Below, in pieces: positions 1 to 11,300 of a stretch of DNA of 64,000 nucleotides. The translations under genes and the position numbers were made by a program. The notes under the pieces were generated by a model, which worked only from the letters and a program-made list of their open reading frames with translations, ran no database searches and had not been told where the DNA came from. The stretch is from positions 10,583,721 to 10,647,720 of the forward strand of contig NW_025062479.1 in NCBI RefSeq assembly GCF_000002995.4, read 5' to 3'. The DNA is from Brugia malayi. Taxonomy: Eukaryota; Nematoda; Chromadorea; Rhabditida; Onchocercidae. Position 1 is the first letter of the stretch, and each line of letters begins with the position of its first letter.

Positions 1-1576
1 CTGACACGGTCTTTTTTACACTTCCATTTTAACCAAGATATCAGTCTATCATATGCTATCTGATTATTCAAGAATTGAAAACAAACTCTACATAATTTTA
101 GAAAAAGTGAAACCACATTAGAGTGCTGAAATTAAACAGTGCAATGATCACAGCATATTTGCGGGTAATTTGAGCGAAACGGTTTAACTGATAACTTCTA
201 AGTGATTTGATGACATACATATGAACATATCGAATATAAATTCTCGTCTGCGTGTTCCTCCACGTGAAACAAATAGTGATAATTTCCTCTAAATATTGGT
301 GTAAAAGAAAGTTCAACGTTAAACCTTATTGATACATACTTTATATATTCATTACTACGTTTGCATCCAACTTTTAATTCTTGTGGCCAATTATTGTATG
401 TTGTCTTTTATCAACTTTTTTTTTAACTCCTGTGCCACTGTGGTGACCAATATACACTTTCGCATATTGCCATCCACTCTTACGCAGCGGTTGCAATTAC
501 GCATTACTGTAATTGCATCTCTGTTTTAATTCTTGTGGATACTAATGCATCCACTGCCTATTAATATCCTCCACTTTATTTGCTGTACCTCTTTTTGAGA
601 AAGTCTTACATTTGACAAATTTGGTTTCCATTCGTTTTTGCCGTTTCTAGCGTACGCAAAGATTGAGCAAGCGTTCCATCCAAATCATTGCTATGTTATT
701 AATCATGCCTATAACATAATTTGGCTGAATCTGTAAATGAAAGAAAAAAAGGTGATATATAATTGTAGCATAGAAATTGTTTGAAATAATTCAACAAAAG
801 TATATTCCAATTGTAGTAGCTATAGTAGCCCTTCGACTTCACCTTGAGTGTAGTAGTAACACTTATTAAGTATCTTGTTCTGGTCGTTATAATTCAACCT
901 GCCTTATTACTTATTTTTCTCTAAATATCTCCTCTCTATTATTTATCATTTTAATCATCTGAGTTTTTATTATAATCGAACAATTTTACCTTCTCCATTG
1001 CACTTTTTTATCACCTTCACCTTGTACTGTATGATCTGCTGAGACGTTTATACGTTTCTTATCTTCAGCAAATCGTCCACTTAGCTGAGTCGATGATATA
1101 TTTTTACAATGCGTACATTAAAAGAATTTCATTATCATAGTTATAAGTCAGAGGAAAAAGCGTGAAATATGTCTAGGTAACTGTCTATTTTCTTCAGGCG
1201 CTTTTTTCCAAAGTGTTTTTCTTCTTCAAGCGCTATTTTCCGAAATGTCTTGGAACTTTCCAGAATAGTGTAGCACAGTAGCTTAATCTACTTATGAAAA
1301 CAAAATCATACCTCTATTATTCGTCCCAGGATTCTAGATTTAGGATGATTGCAGCGCAAATGTTACCAAATTACCGTAGGGAGAGGGAAGCAACAGTTCA
1401 AGAAACGCTAGCATTTTGCGCTGGATTTAGGGATAAGAGACGTGCGACTCGTAAGACTGCTAGAAAAATAGGCCCGTTTGTATCTAGTCCTGCAATCTCC
1501 CATAAAAGGCACGGAATTTTTAGGTAAAGCGCGAAATTTGAACCGTTGCCAGCAGCAACATTAACGTTTCCTCACA
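1..1576. other. Noncoding or unassigned stretch
   Basis: AT-rich DNA with no reading frame I can support. A 77-codon frame at 1294-1527 on the + strand shows no recognisable domain. An imperfect direct repeat of about 30 bases (TTCTTCA-GGCGCT and TTCTTCA-AGCGCT, each followed by a TTTTCC-like run) lies at 1191-1255. The last 40 bases, just before the micro-ORF, are richer in GC. Confidence 0.5.
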
Positions 1577-1725
1577 ATGGCTACTGGCAGACCAGCTGCT
1601 GTTTTGTTGGCGAGGAGGTGGGGCAGTTTCGTGAGGGAAGTTCTTGCGGTAACTTTACTATCACTGATGTTATCTTTGAATGATTAACCTGACCTTTTCA
1701 GCTTGCTTACTCCAGATTTAAGTAG
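1577..1725 (+). CDS. Candidate two-exon micro-ORF, 31 residues, unknown
   Basis: Exon 1 (1577-1648) encodes 24 residues beginning MATGRPAAVLLARRWG. It runs exactly into a GTAACT donor at a codon boundary. A TTTTCAG acceptor 53 bases on (intron 1649-1701) continues the frame for seven codons (LAYSRFK) to TAG at 1723-1725. The peptide is basic, with a short hydrophobic patch and arginines, which loosely resembles a mitochondrial targeting or small inner-membrane peptide; that comparison is only an impression. The local base composition is more GC-rich than the surroundings. It could equally be a remnant first exon of a dead gene, or chance. No family is recognised. Confidence 0.2.
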
Positions 1726-3999
1726 ATAACGCCAAATGGCGCTAAAGGATTTTCTGACGAGGTAATTGGCTGGGAAACCTTATTTTATCATCCTCGATTT
1801 ACTTACAATTATTTGCTAGCTTATGATAAAAAATTATCATTGAAAAGCAAAGTTTTTCAGGATATGTATCATGAAAAGAATGATGATTTTGAAGCTTAGT
1901 CAATTCAAAATTCAGGTTATCTTATCGTATTTTTTTCGAATTTCTTGATTCCTTTTTTGAATGTTAAATTAGATAATTTTGTCTTTTTTTTTTTTTTAAC
2001 GTTCTTTCTTTACTTTCCAGCAGTGTTACAGCATGAAACAATTGCAATCATTATTATCTTTTGAGTTTCACTATAATAAAAAGAGTTATGATACTTGTAC
2101 TGTAATAATGTTGCGGTCAAATTTTCACCAAGTTGTTATGCATAGATTTATTAGTAATATCAGCGGTATTCATGATTTTTCATCCCGATTTTATTTAAGC
2201 TGGCTAATTGCATATGAATTTTGAGGTACTCTATGGGTCGGCGGACACGTTTCTCTTCCGAAGGACAGGTATTTAGACAGTGAATGAAAAGCGACGAAAA
2301 ATTGTTTTTGCAGTTGGCGCTTAGTAAGTCTTACGAATAGAATCAACACTACCAAGATTTTAAGAGTATTCTGGAATTCATTTCATTCTATAGATTCACC
2401 AAATGTACCCATACATTGCAGGTTACATCTTTTAAAACCATCTCAAACTTCCCTTGCATGGCACCTTCAGAGAATTGCATGATATCCTGTGTTAATGATC
2501 TCAATAAAACAACGTTTTTCATTGAATTTTAAGATTCAGAACGCATGATGAAAATGCATAAACTATTAGAAACTATATTATGCTTCGGTAAAGTTTCTGT
2601 TCCTTTTTTCTATTTCTGTTCCAAAAATTTTCATTTGTTAACATTGTAGGACATGATATGTGTATCTTCTTTATACCGGGCGTTAAAAATATCCAAATTA
2701 TTCAGGGATATAATATGGCAATAGTTTGCAGATTATTTTCACTTCGTTCAAATATTTCTGATTAACACACAATTTATTTAATAATTTGCCTGTACAAATT
2801 TATCCGAATGATTTTTTTAACCAGACAATCAGTTCTCGATAGAAAACTTACCGGAATGTGGTCGAGATTTTTGGGACGAATTTGTGCAATAATGCTTTTC
2901 GTGATTTATTCTAGATTTTAGTAAAAAAATCTGCTAATCGAATTATACTTTTTCAAATATATTCGTTTATTATCAGTAATGTTAATTAAACAGTGTTGTG
3001 AATCTCTTCAATGCATCCCATGTATAGCTGTTTTTCTGGATGCATTTGCAGAACATATGCTAGATAATGACAATCAATTATTTGAAACTTGTTTCAAGAT
3101 TTCATGTTTTCTGTCGGCAAATAGGCCAAACATACTATTACAGTAACTAAAAAATAAAAAGAGGGATTGTATATAGTGGATATAAGATCTTATTATTAAC
3201 AAAGGATAAAGGGAAGGAGCTAACAAAGGAGTCAACCTAATAAACAACGTAGCGATGGGAAAAGCGTAATGGGATAATAAGCATACAAAAAAAGAAAAAA
3301 AAAAAATGGATATTTGATCTTAACAAAGAAGAATTCTCAGCGATATAAGCAGAGCAATTTCTCATTACAGAATTTACATTGGGTCGACGAGTTGAGGTAT
3401 GGTGGTATTAGAGCGAGCTTAGGTCGTGTTAGAGGAAAACGGTTAGGAGCATGAGTAAGAGGGATTGGACCCAAGTTGAGTATTAAACTACGTGAATTTC
3501 GACGAAGAGAAATTCAACAGGTGGAGAAAGACAACGATAAAAACAATATTCTGGTAAAACGACGACGTACAATCAAAACGACAGTTACAACACTCAATGA
3601 CAATTCAAGGATTAAGAAGAAAAGTGAAGAGGGAAAACAGTAAAAATCAATTCGACCAGTTCTACTGATAGCATAACGTGAACGACGATAATAAACTTTG
3701 TAAGAAGATAAGTTAAAGTAGGAAACAGTTATATAAACAGATAATCGGCTCTTATTAAAAAAGGGTGAAATATTTTTTTTCCTAAATTTTCAGTATCGTT
3801 AGAAATCAACAAGAAGCTGACTCAGCAGATGTTGAAAGTAGTTCGTTTTCTACATTATTCTTTTATTTATGAATAAATCAAGTTTTTACTTTAGCATGCT
3901 TATAATTTACATTCAGACCTTAAAATTTGCCAAAAAAGAAAACTGAAATCCATATGGAATCGTGCAACACCTGCTAATTACTTGTAAATCTTTGTTTAG
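1726..3999. other. Unassigned stretch with one degenerate coding-like fragment
   Basis: Mostly stop-rich AT-rich sequence. At 3471-3641 on the + strand there is an open stretch of 56 codons (starts PKLSIKLREFRRRE, rich in Lys/Arg, ends in TAA). It lies upstream of the deubiquitinase pseudogene and could be one of its 5' exons. Nothing else is supported. Confidence 0.35.
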
Positions 4000-6900
4000 T
4001 TAAGGAAATCTTTGACCAACTCACATTAGATTCTGTGTTGGAATCTATAGCAAAGCGATCCAAGTTATCTAATCCATTGATTGGTATTACACGTGGTTCC
4101 TTGCAAGTTGATAATCCTTTAATTCGGTATGTGAGTCGTTCCTGCATAAATTTTTCCTTTTTAATCTAATTTTAGATTCGTTGATTTTTTATTCTTTCCA
4201 GATCAACAAATTTCACCACGACGCGTGGAATAAATTTAGTAAGCCCTTATGAAGAAATATCAAAGTTTGAAGAGAAAGAAAACTTTCTAGTGATGTTTCC
4301 ATGATCTGTAATGCAGTATGCCTTCATCATTGCTTTTTTGTTTTTTGAAACTTCTAAATGGACTATTTGATGCTTAAAACCAATGTAGGTGAAATTTCAA
4401 GAATACGTTATTGAGGTTATTTTGGGACAATCATTGAATAACTTGTGTTTTGATCTCTTGTAAATGCTTTATTATAGGATCGTCGTGGCAATGACCACAT
4501 TAAAGCTTTGACAACTGATAATGTGGAGACATCTGGATATGTAAATGATAGTTTTATTCTTCTGCTTTTGTGTTCTTTTTTATCATTTTCTGGTAATTTA
4601 AAACATCAGTTGAATATTTTTGTTTTGCTATAGATTCGCGAATTTTGGTAGCACGTGTTATATGCTTTTCAAATGTTATTTTTGCAAAAGATCTTTTCAA
4701 AGTTTGTAAAATGGTCGAAGAACTTGGCTTGGATTTGGATGAAGAAATGCCGTTATGCTTGTTTGTATGCATTGCTTTCGTCTTTGATAACAATCTTGCA
4801 GTCACAAAGAGTTTGCTAGCAAATAGCTTTAACTGTTCTAATTTCTTTTTCTTCTCTTTATTTCTTACTTTTTGTTTCGTAAAAGAAACAAAAGAGCGGT
4901 TTCCATTGTAAGATCATTTGATTTGACGAATCGGAGTAAACAAAATATTCAGATTCAATACTTCTGTACTGAATTTCTGAAGCGAATATTTCCTATATAA
5001 CATATATATATATATGGTATTAAGATTCTCTTTTGGATTAATGTAAACAATCCAAAAAGCACTGATAACAATTTCTTTTTTTACGTCTTTGCATCATTAC
5101 TGCAGCAAATGTTAAAAAGCACGTAAATTCTAATTTACGGAATATCTTCTTTTTTTCTGTTCTCGTGAGTATAATAAATTGTTCAGAGCAGTTGCCAATC
5201 TTGCAAGCCAGCGTCACTGTACATCAAACAGTTTGAAGATGGCTTTTTTAGAAATGATCAAAGATATGTCAAATTTAGATTTCTGGAATGGTGAGCAACA
5301 GGTTATCCTTTAATTTGCACAAATTATTTTGAAATGATTATATTTGGATATTTTTATTTTCAGTTTCAAATCGTTTTGTTTAAATTTTTAATAACTGTTT
5401 GGTGGTTTTTCTACTTATTCTTATAAACAGAAGGGAAGATTTCCTAGTGTTATGTATATGCAGGCACGAAATGAATTGTTTTTTTACATGACAACATTTT
5501 TTATCTTGTACAGCTTGAGTTTGTCGACCAATTAAATGTAAATTTTTGTGGGAAATTTTCTTAATTGCAGGATGCACAAGAATTCCTTACAAACATTTTG
5601 AATATGATGCAAGAAGGATGTGACAAAATATTGCGTGAACAGCACAATATTGATTATCAGCAGGAAAGAAATAAATGAAATCCAATTACAGCAAATTTTG
5701 CATTTGTTATAGAATCTATGATAAGATGCAGGAGGTTCTTTTGATTTCTTTAATAGATCAGTGAGTTGTCATCTATGCCTTCAATATCCATCATCAGTTA
5801 TAGTTGGCAATAAGCAAAATAAATATCTATTAAATATTGTTGATTCGGATCAATTATTCAAATGAGAAAATCAATTCAGATGTGAAGCAGTTACGAATAA
5901 CAAAGAAGAAAGCATTATTTTACCGATTTCTATCCAAATGATGGACCAAAATGATTCCTGGTAAGTAAGTGTTTATTTCTCAAACATTTCTCCTCGATAA
6001 GATTAAAGTGAGAACGTCTTGTGGTAGTGTTTAAAAAAAGATTCACTCTTCAGGCAGATTTAAAAAAAAAAAAAAAAAAACATAAATTTTTTATCTTTAG
6101 ATTATCAATTACAGTACAAGATTTGTTAAATGACAATTTATGATCTGAAGTAGTTGACAAGAAATGTGATTTATGCGGATGTAATAGTGCGAATAAAAGC
6201 CAGCAATTTACACGAATTCCGAGATAACTTTTTCACTTTCCTTAGTTAATGATAATAGTATTTAAATTTTGTCTTGTGCTTTCTTGCTAATTTTTACCAA
6301 TTGTTTTCTGTATTAATTATTTTTACTAATGTTCTAAATGTACTAATTGTTAATTGTTTCAGATGTTTGAACATGTTTGTCAAACGTTATTCTTTCAACA
6401 CAAGTGCAGCTGTAAAGCGCGACGATGAAATTGGAATTCTGCTTAAATCAAGATCTGGTCAGTGAATTAGAATCGTTTCCACCTTTGTCTTCTACTGCCA
6501 GGTAAGTATGCTATTTCTAGAAGCGTTTTTTTCTGAAGTGTTTCCAAGGTGATGAAAAATTGTTTAGAACTACAAGTTTCCGTTTAAGGAACGTCGATTT
6601 CGAGACTTCCAAGATGCTCAAAATAAGTCTTTTAAATTATGATAATAGAAATCGGGCAGAAGTTTTGTGTTGGATGTTATCAGAATAATGCAACTTAAAG
6701 GTGAGAAAAAAAAAAAACTGGAAGAGGAAAATTAGAAGCTCATGTTGAGTTTTAAAATGCTCGTTCTAAATGCATAAAATTTTCTCCGGTAATTTTTGGA
6801 TTGTTTTTTCTATGTGATGAAATCTAACAAAATATATTATAATGATGCCATTAGTTGATTTTGGAAGGAAAAATAGATTTAAAGGAGTTTTAAAAATGAT

Positions 6901-8348
6901 TAGAGATAATTCCTGTAATATTTTACATTAAGAAAAAAGAAGTGCTATTTATTTTTGATCTTTTCTTTGCTTTAAAAAAGTGCAACTTTTATAACGTATC
7001 AGCGTTAGTATCGTAATCGTTCATCCATATTTTGATGATTAAGAAAATAGGTTAAATAGAATATCCGATGGATTTTCTCTTTTTGCAGGTTTGCAAATAG
7101 TCGCTTAATGGATTTTGTTGTTGTAAGTTGTCCTTATTATCTCCTAAAATTTTTTTCAGTAACATTTGCAAGAATTTAAATTTCAATTAGCAATTATTTC
7201 ACTGAAAATTGAACTGAATTTTATCACTTGAATGCTTGCCGGCTAATGTTATCAATTGCAACCATATTTGAAAGTGTATAAAATGTTCGCTTTATTTTTG
7301 TCATCATTATTTTCTTATTTATAATTGGTAAAATTTGAACTTATATAATTTTGAATTCTTCTACAACATTTTTAATTAATAATGATGATTTGCTGAAAGG
7401 AAGCAATTTGGAAAAGAACTAATAATGATAACTTTTGTCCTGAGAAGGAGCAATATGATCATCTGCTTATAAATGTAGGAAATGTGGACCTAATGGAATT
7501 CTTCTTTTTTGCTGACAAATTCGACCTTTTCTGACAATTAAAGGTGTGGGAAATCAAACATTTAGACCTGTAACGTTCAGCACCTGATAATAGCTAGCGT
7601 TACAAAATTACCTGGAGATATTTCACACATGACGAAGGTTCAGGATTAGATCTAAATGCTGGTTTCATGTTTGTCTAAGTTTAACTTTTTTTTTTTTTGG
7701 AACTTTTATTGTTGTTTGGTTCTTCTAATTTTGTTTTATTTTTTTATTGCTGGTTATATGTTTGATATCTTTAGGTATTGGTTATTTTTTTTTTTGTTTA
7801 TCCATAGTTGGTTTTAATCTTGGTTTAAAGTATTATGATTATTTTGTTTATTTGTTCTTTTGTATTGATTTATTATCTACTTTTAGCTAATACATTAGGT
7901 ATGTAATGATTAAATTTGAATATACTTTTGTTTTTCGCGTAAAAACATAACTTTACTTTTGGATGAATTGCTTTCAAATAGTTTTTTTTTTTTTTTTTTG
8001 CTGGAAGTTGTACGTCATCTTTTTTCTACAGACTGTCAAATTTTGACATGAACAACTACGTAGTATTAATATGATAGTTATCAGGACCAAACGTTTATTC
8101 TGTGTCGGCAAAATTTTATGTGCGCTCTTTCATTATGTTAACTTCGAACTAAGTGGTTATCAATGAAATTTTTTATTTTTAATAATATTAGCAATTTTTG
8201 CATTTATTAAAGGAGGTTATTCAAGAAATTCATACTAAAAGATGGTGGGCTTTAAAGGTTGATGATAAAGTTGCTTCAAAGAAATTTTTCTTTCCAACAA
8301 CCTGCAATAAACTCGATCAGCAATCAAAAACAGATAAAGATAATTTAT
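4000..8348 (+). pseudogene. Decayed USP37/26/29-type ubiquitin-specific protease
   Basis: Former cysteine-protease deubiquitinase; the exon skeleton survives but the reading frame does not. In order: exons 4000-4126 and 4202-4303 join in phase (NLVSPYEEISKFEEKENF) and end in TGA. The Cys box reads FANFGSTCYM at 4635-4664 and is followed at once by a frame change and an apparent short deletion before AKDLFKVCKMVEELGLDLDE. An AVANLASQRHC exon lies at 5190-5300. The DAQEFL box is at 5571-5588. A CEAVTNN exon near 5881-5960 splices to a TGA codon. A zinc-ribbon half, CDLCGC, lies near 6167 between in-frame stops. The family-typical KRYSFN is at about 6379. A degenerate His box (THDEGSG, then NAGFMFV) is at 7627-7670, and a C-terminal KRWWALKVDD is near 8240. 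The KRYSFN motif is why I favour the USP37 group. Many independent lesions make a functional product very unlikely. Confidence 0.8.
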
Positions 8349-8399
8349 AAATAAGCACTTCTCTCTTTTTTATTTTGCTGTTTTAAACATTTTCGTCAC

Positions 8400-11300
8400 T
8401 TTGTTTGATCATATTCCGTTCAGGTTATATGCAAGAATTGTATACAAACAGTATGAAATTTATTGACAGTTGATTTTATTTTCGTTAGAAGTAGACAGTG
8501 AAGGAATTCTTGATTTCAGTTCCTCAAGACAAGAACTTGAACAATTCCCTCGTGTATCCCATGCCTATTCCACGCAACAATGTTCTCGATCACGATTACG
8601 CTCAATCAAAAATTTCTACTTTATCCAACATAGATGTCTTATTTCCTTTCATCTATGTGTAGGCAAAAAGTTTTTCCTTGATGTATTCGTGATGGAAGCA
8701 GCAATGACGACGATTGTAGACAAAATATTTAATTAATATTTTAGAATGCGATTCGAAATTCTACAAGTGAGCTTCCAATAAAGCATCAATAAAAATAAAG
8801 CTAGCGAAGAATCAGGAAAAGTCTGTTAATTCAAACAGTTTTTCGGAAGAACAATGGTACTTTTTTGGATTTTTTTTTTTTTTTCTTATTTGAATGACTG
8901 TTAGCAGCTTCTAGGCTAATGTGATTTCTTTTCTCTGATACATTTCACAGATAAATAGGCTTCATTATCTGTTATTCCTTCGGTATAAAGCTGAAAATCA
9001 CTGATCCATGTTTTTAAACCATTACTTTTCTGCATGAAAGGACTTAACCACCATAGTATGTAAACGTGGTTTAACTATTAAAATGAGAGAAAAAAAAAAA
9101 ACTCTTCATTAAAATTAAAAAAATGTGAAAAAAGTTAATGAAGAGCTTTAAAACACTTCAGGGATAAAAATACCGGTAAATTATAGTGGTATAAGCTATT
9201 AGATGTACAGCCTAGCAAGAAGAACGATCCAAAAGCCATTGCAACTGATCTGAATAATGTAGCTAGCATTTCACGGGTAACTGAAAGTCACGAAGCAAAA
9301 GGAGTGAAAGAAGTTAATATAAGCGAGAAACTACCTGCAGGTAAATAAAGGTTGTGAACAGGAATTTGAACTTAAAAAATTAGGACCAATAAAGGTAAAG
9401 CATCTTTAACGAGCGTTATGAAATTAAAGATGTGAAGTGCTTGAACACACAAGTGAAAATGTTTTTAAAATCGGAAAAAACTTTATTCCTTAATATTTTT
9501 TTTTTTTTTTTAACCCAGGTTTTAACTCCATGCAAATCAACTGCATTTTTTGACACTACCGACAGTCGCGAAAAACCGCTGCAACCTACTGCTGTACAGG
9601 ATTTTGTGTTCAATGTATAACTTCGACAGAATTATTTTGCCCAGTTAAGGTCAAAAATCAATGTTCTCACACCAGTAAGTTCGATTTCTTTTTTTTTTTT
9701 CAGCCGACATTTATAGGAAAATATACATCAACTGAAAAGGATGGAGAGAATGAGGCACTTAAATTAATCAAATTGATGGTTTAGAAATTAAAACTTCTTA
9801 GAGGTATATTTCGCCGTTTTTGGACATAGTGTACCAGAAATCTAATTTAAGTTATCTAATGGAAATTAGTTTTTCAGGATGATAGAGAGCCTGTTGAGCC
9901 AGGATCTATTTTAAGATCAAAACCAGCGCTACAAGAACAAAGATTACATAATTCCTTTTTTGATCAGAGACATCCAAATCTACCATGGTATCTCTTTGGA
10001 ATTACTTTTTCAAGTTTAGGGCTGTTAGCTTTTTATGCTTTAGTTTCACTAATCGATATTACCCTTAAAGATTTCTATGTCTAGCTACAGTCACCAATCT
10101 CTCCTTTCAACATTCCTAATTCACATTTAACTATCACTGTCTAATGAAACAACAATCTATGTGTTGTTTGCACTTGGGATAGAAAAATGTTGATGGTAAT
10201 ATATTGAAGTACTATTATTATCTGGATTTGCTTTACAAACACTCATTTAACCAAGTGTTAAGCATGAGTAAGTTAATATGAAAGATGGTTAGTTTTGTCA
10301 TTTGGATTATAATTTTTAATGAATTGATAGATTCTATTTCACTTTAAGTTTTGAAAATCTTCAATCACAAAGAATCTATATACGGATGAGGATCTTTACT
10401 TATGACTGAAGAACAAATTATGGCAGTTGGTTAACCTTCTTAAAAAGTTGCATACTATAATGCATTGTTCAGAAAGAAACCATCCGTGATTTGGATGAAA
10501 ATATGGTTAATTTGTAGGCTTGTGAACGTAGCATTGCTGATCAGTTAAGACCTCTTCAAAATGACATTGGAACTTCTGTGAGAACATTACAGGAAAACGA
10601 TGAAGAGGTTTAACTTTCTTTGCCGCGATTGTCCATAAGATTTGCAGCAATTGCAAGCTCTAAGAAGATATTAAAGATTTGGAAATGGACATAGCAGTGG
10701 TACATTTCTTACGGTGGTTTAAAAAGAAAGCGAACATAACGTAGATGAAGTGATCATCCAGAAACTACCGTTCTCATTTGCTAATGCATATCTCAACGTT
10801 AGAGCAAAAAACCTAGAGAAATTTGAAAATAAGAGAAGAGAATTTGAAGGTCCAACTGATTCCAATAATGGAAAAGAAATAATTAAATGTAAACATGGAA
10901 ATAAGGTTGAAATTAATACTCTAGGAAGATTGATGCAAGTGAGAAAATAATACAAAAAAATAACCGGAATATTCTTGGAATTAAAGGTGAAGGTATGAAC
11001 CGGCCATATGAACCTTCTAAAAATCATCCGTGTGTGAGCGCACGAATAAAGTGATGAAAATATATATCACTAGTGGTTGTTGTAAAAAAAAACAACGAAC
11101 AAATGGACCGCGAAACCGAAGTTTTGTCCTGATAATGTATGCACAGCTTCGGGAAATACAGATGATAAGATTGGAAAATTATAGTCTACAATAAATAGCC
11201 ATATCAATAAACATCTGCGGAGGGTTTTAAAATTTCGTTGTGATCGGGAAAGATGGAAATTCCAAGCATTATCTCCGAAACATTTTAGTCCATTTCTTGT

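Noticed and set aside
1294..1527. 77-codon + strand frame
   Set aside because: No recognisable domain and no supporting context; chance frame is as likely.
4000..6230. Possible selenocysteine or stop-readthrough meaning of the TGA codons in the USP remnant
   Set aside because: A TAA stop, a frame change after the Cys box and a missing His also occur; simple decay explains all of them.
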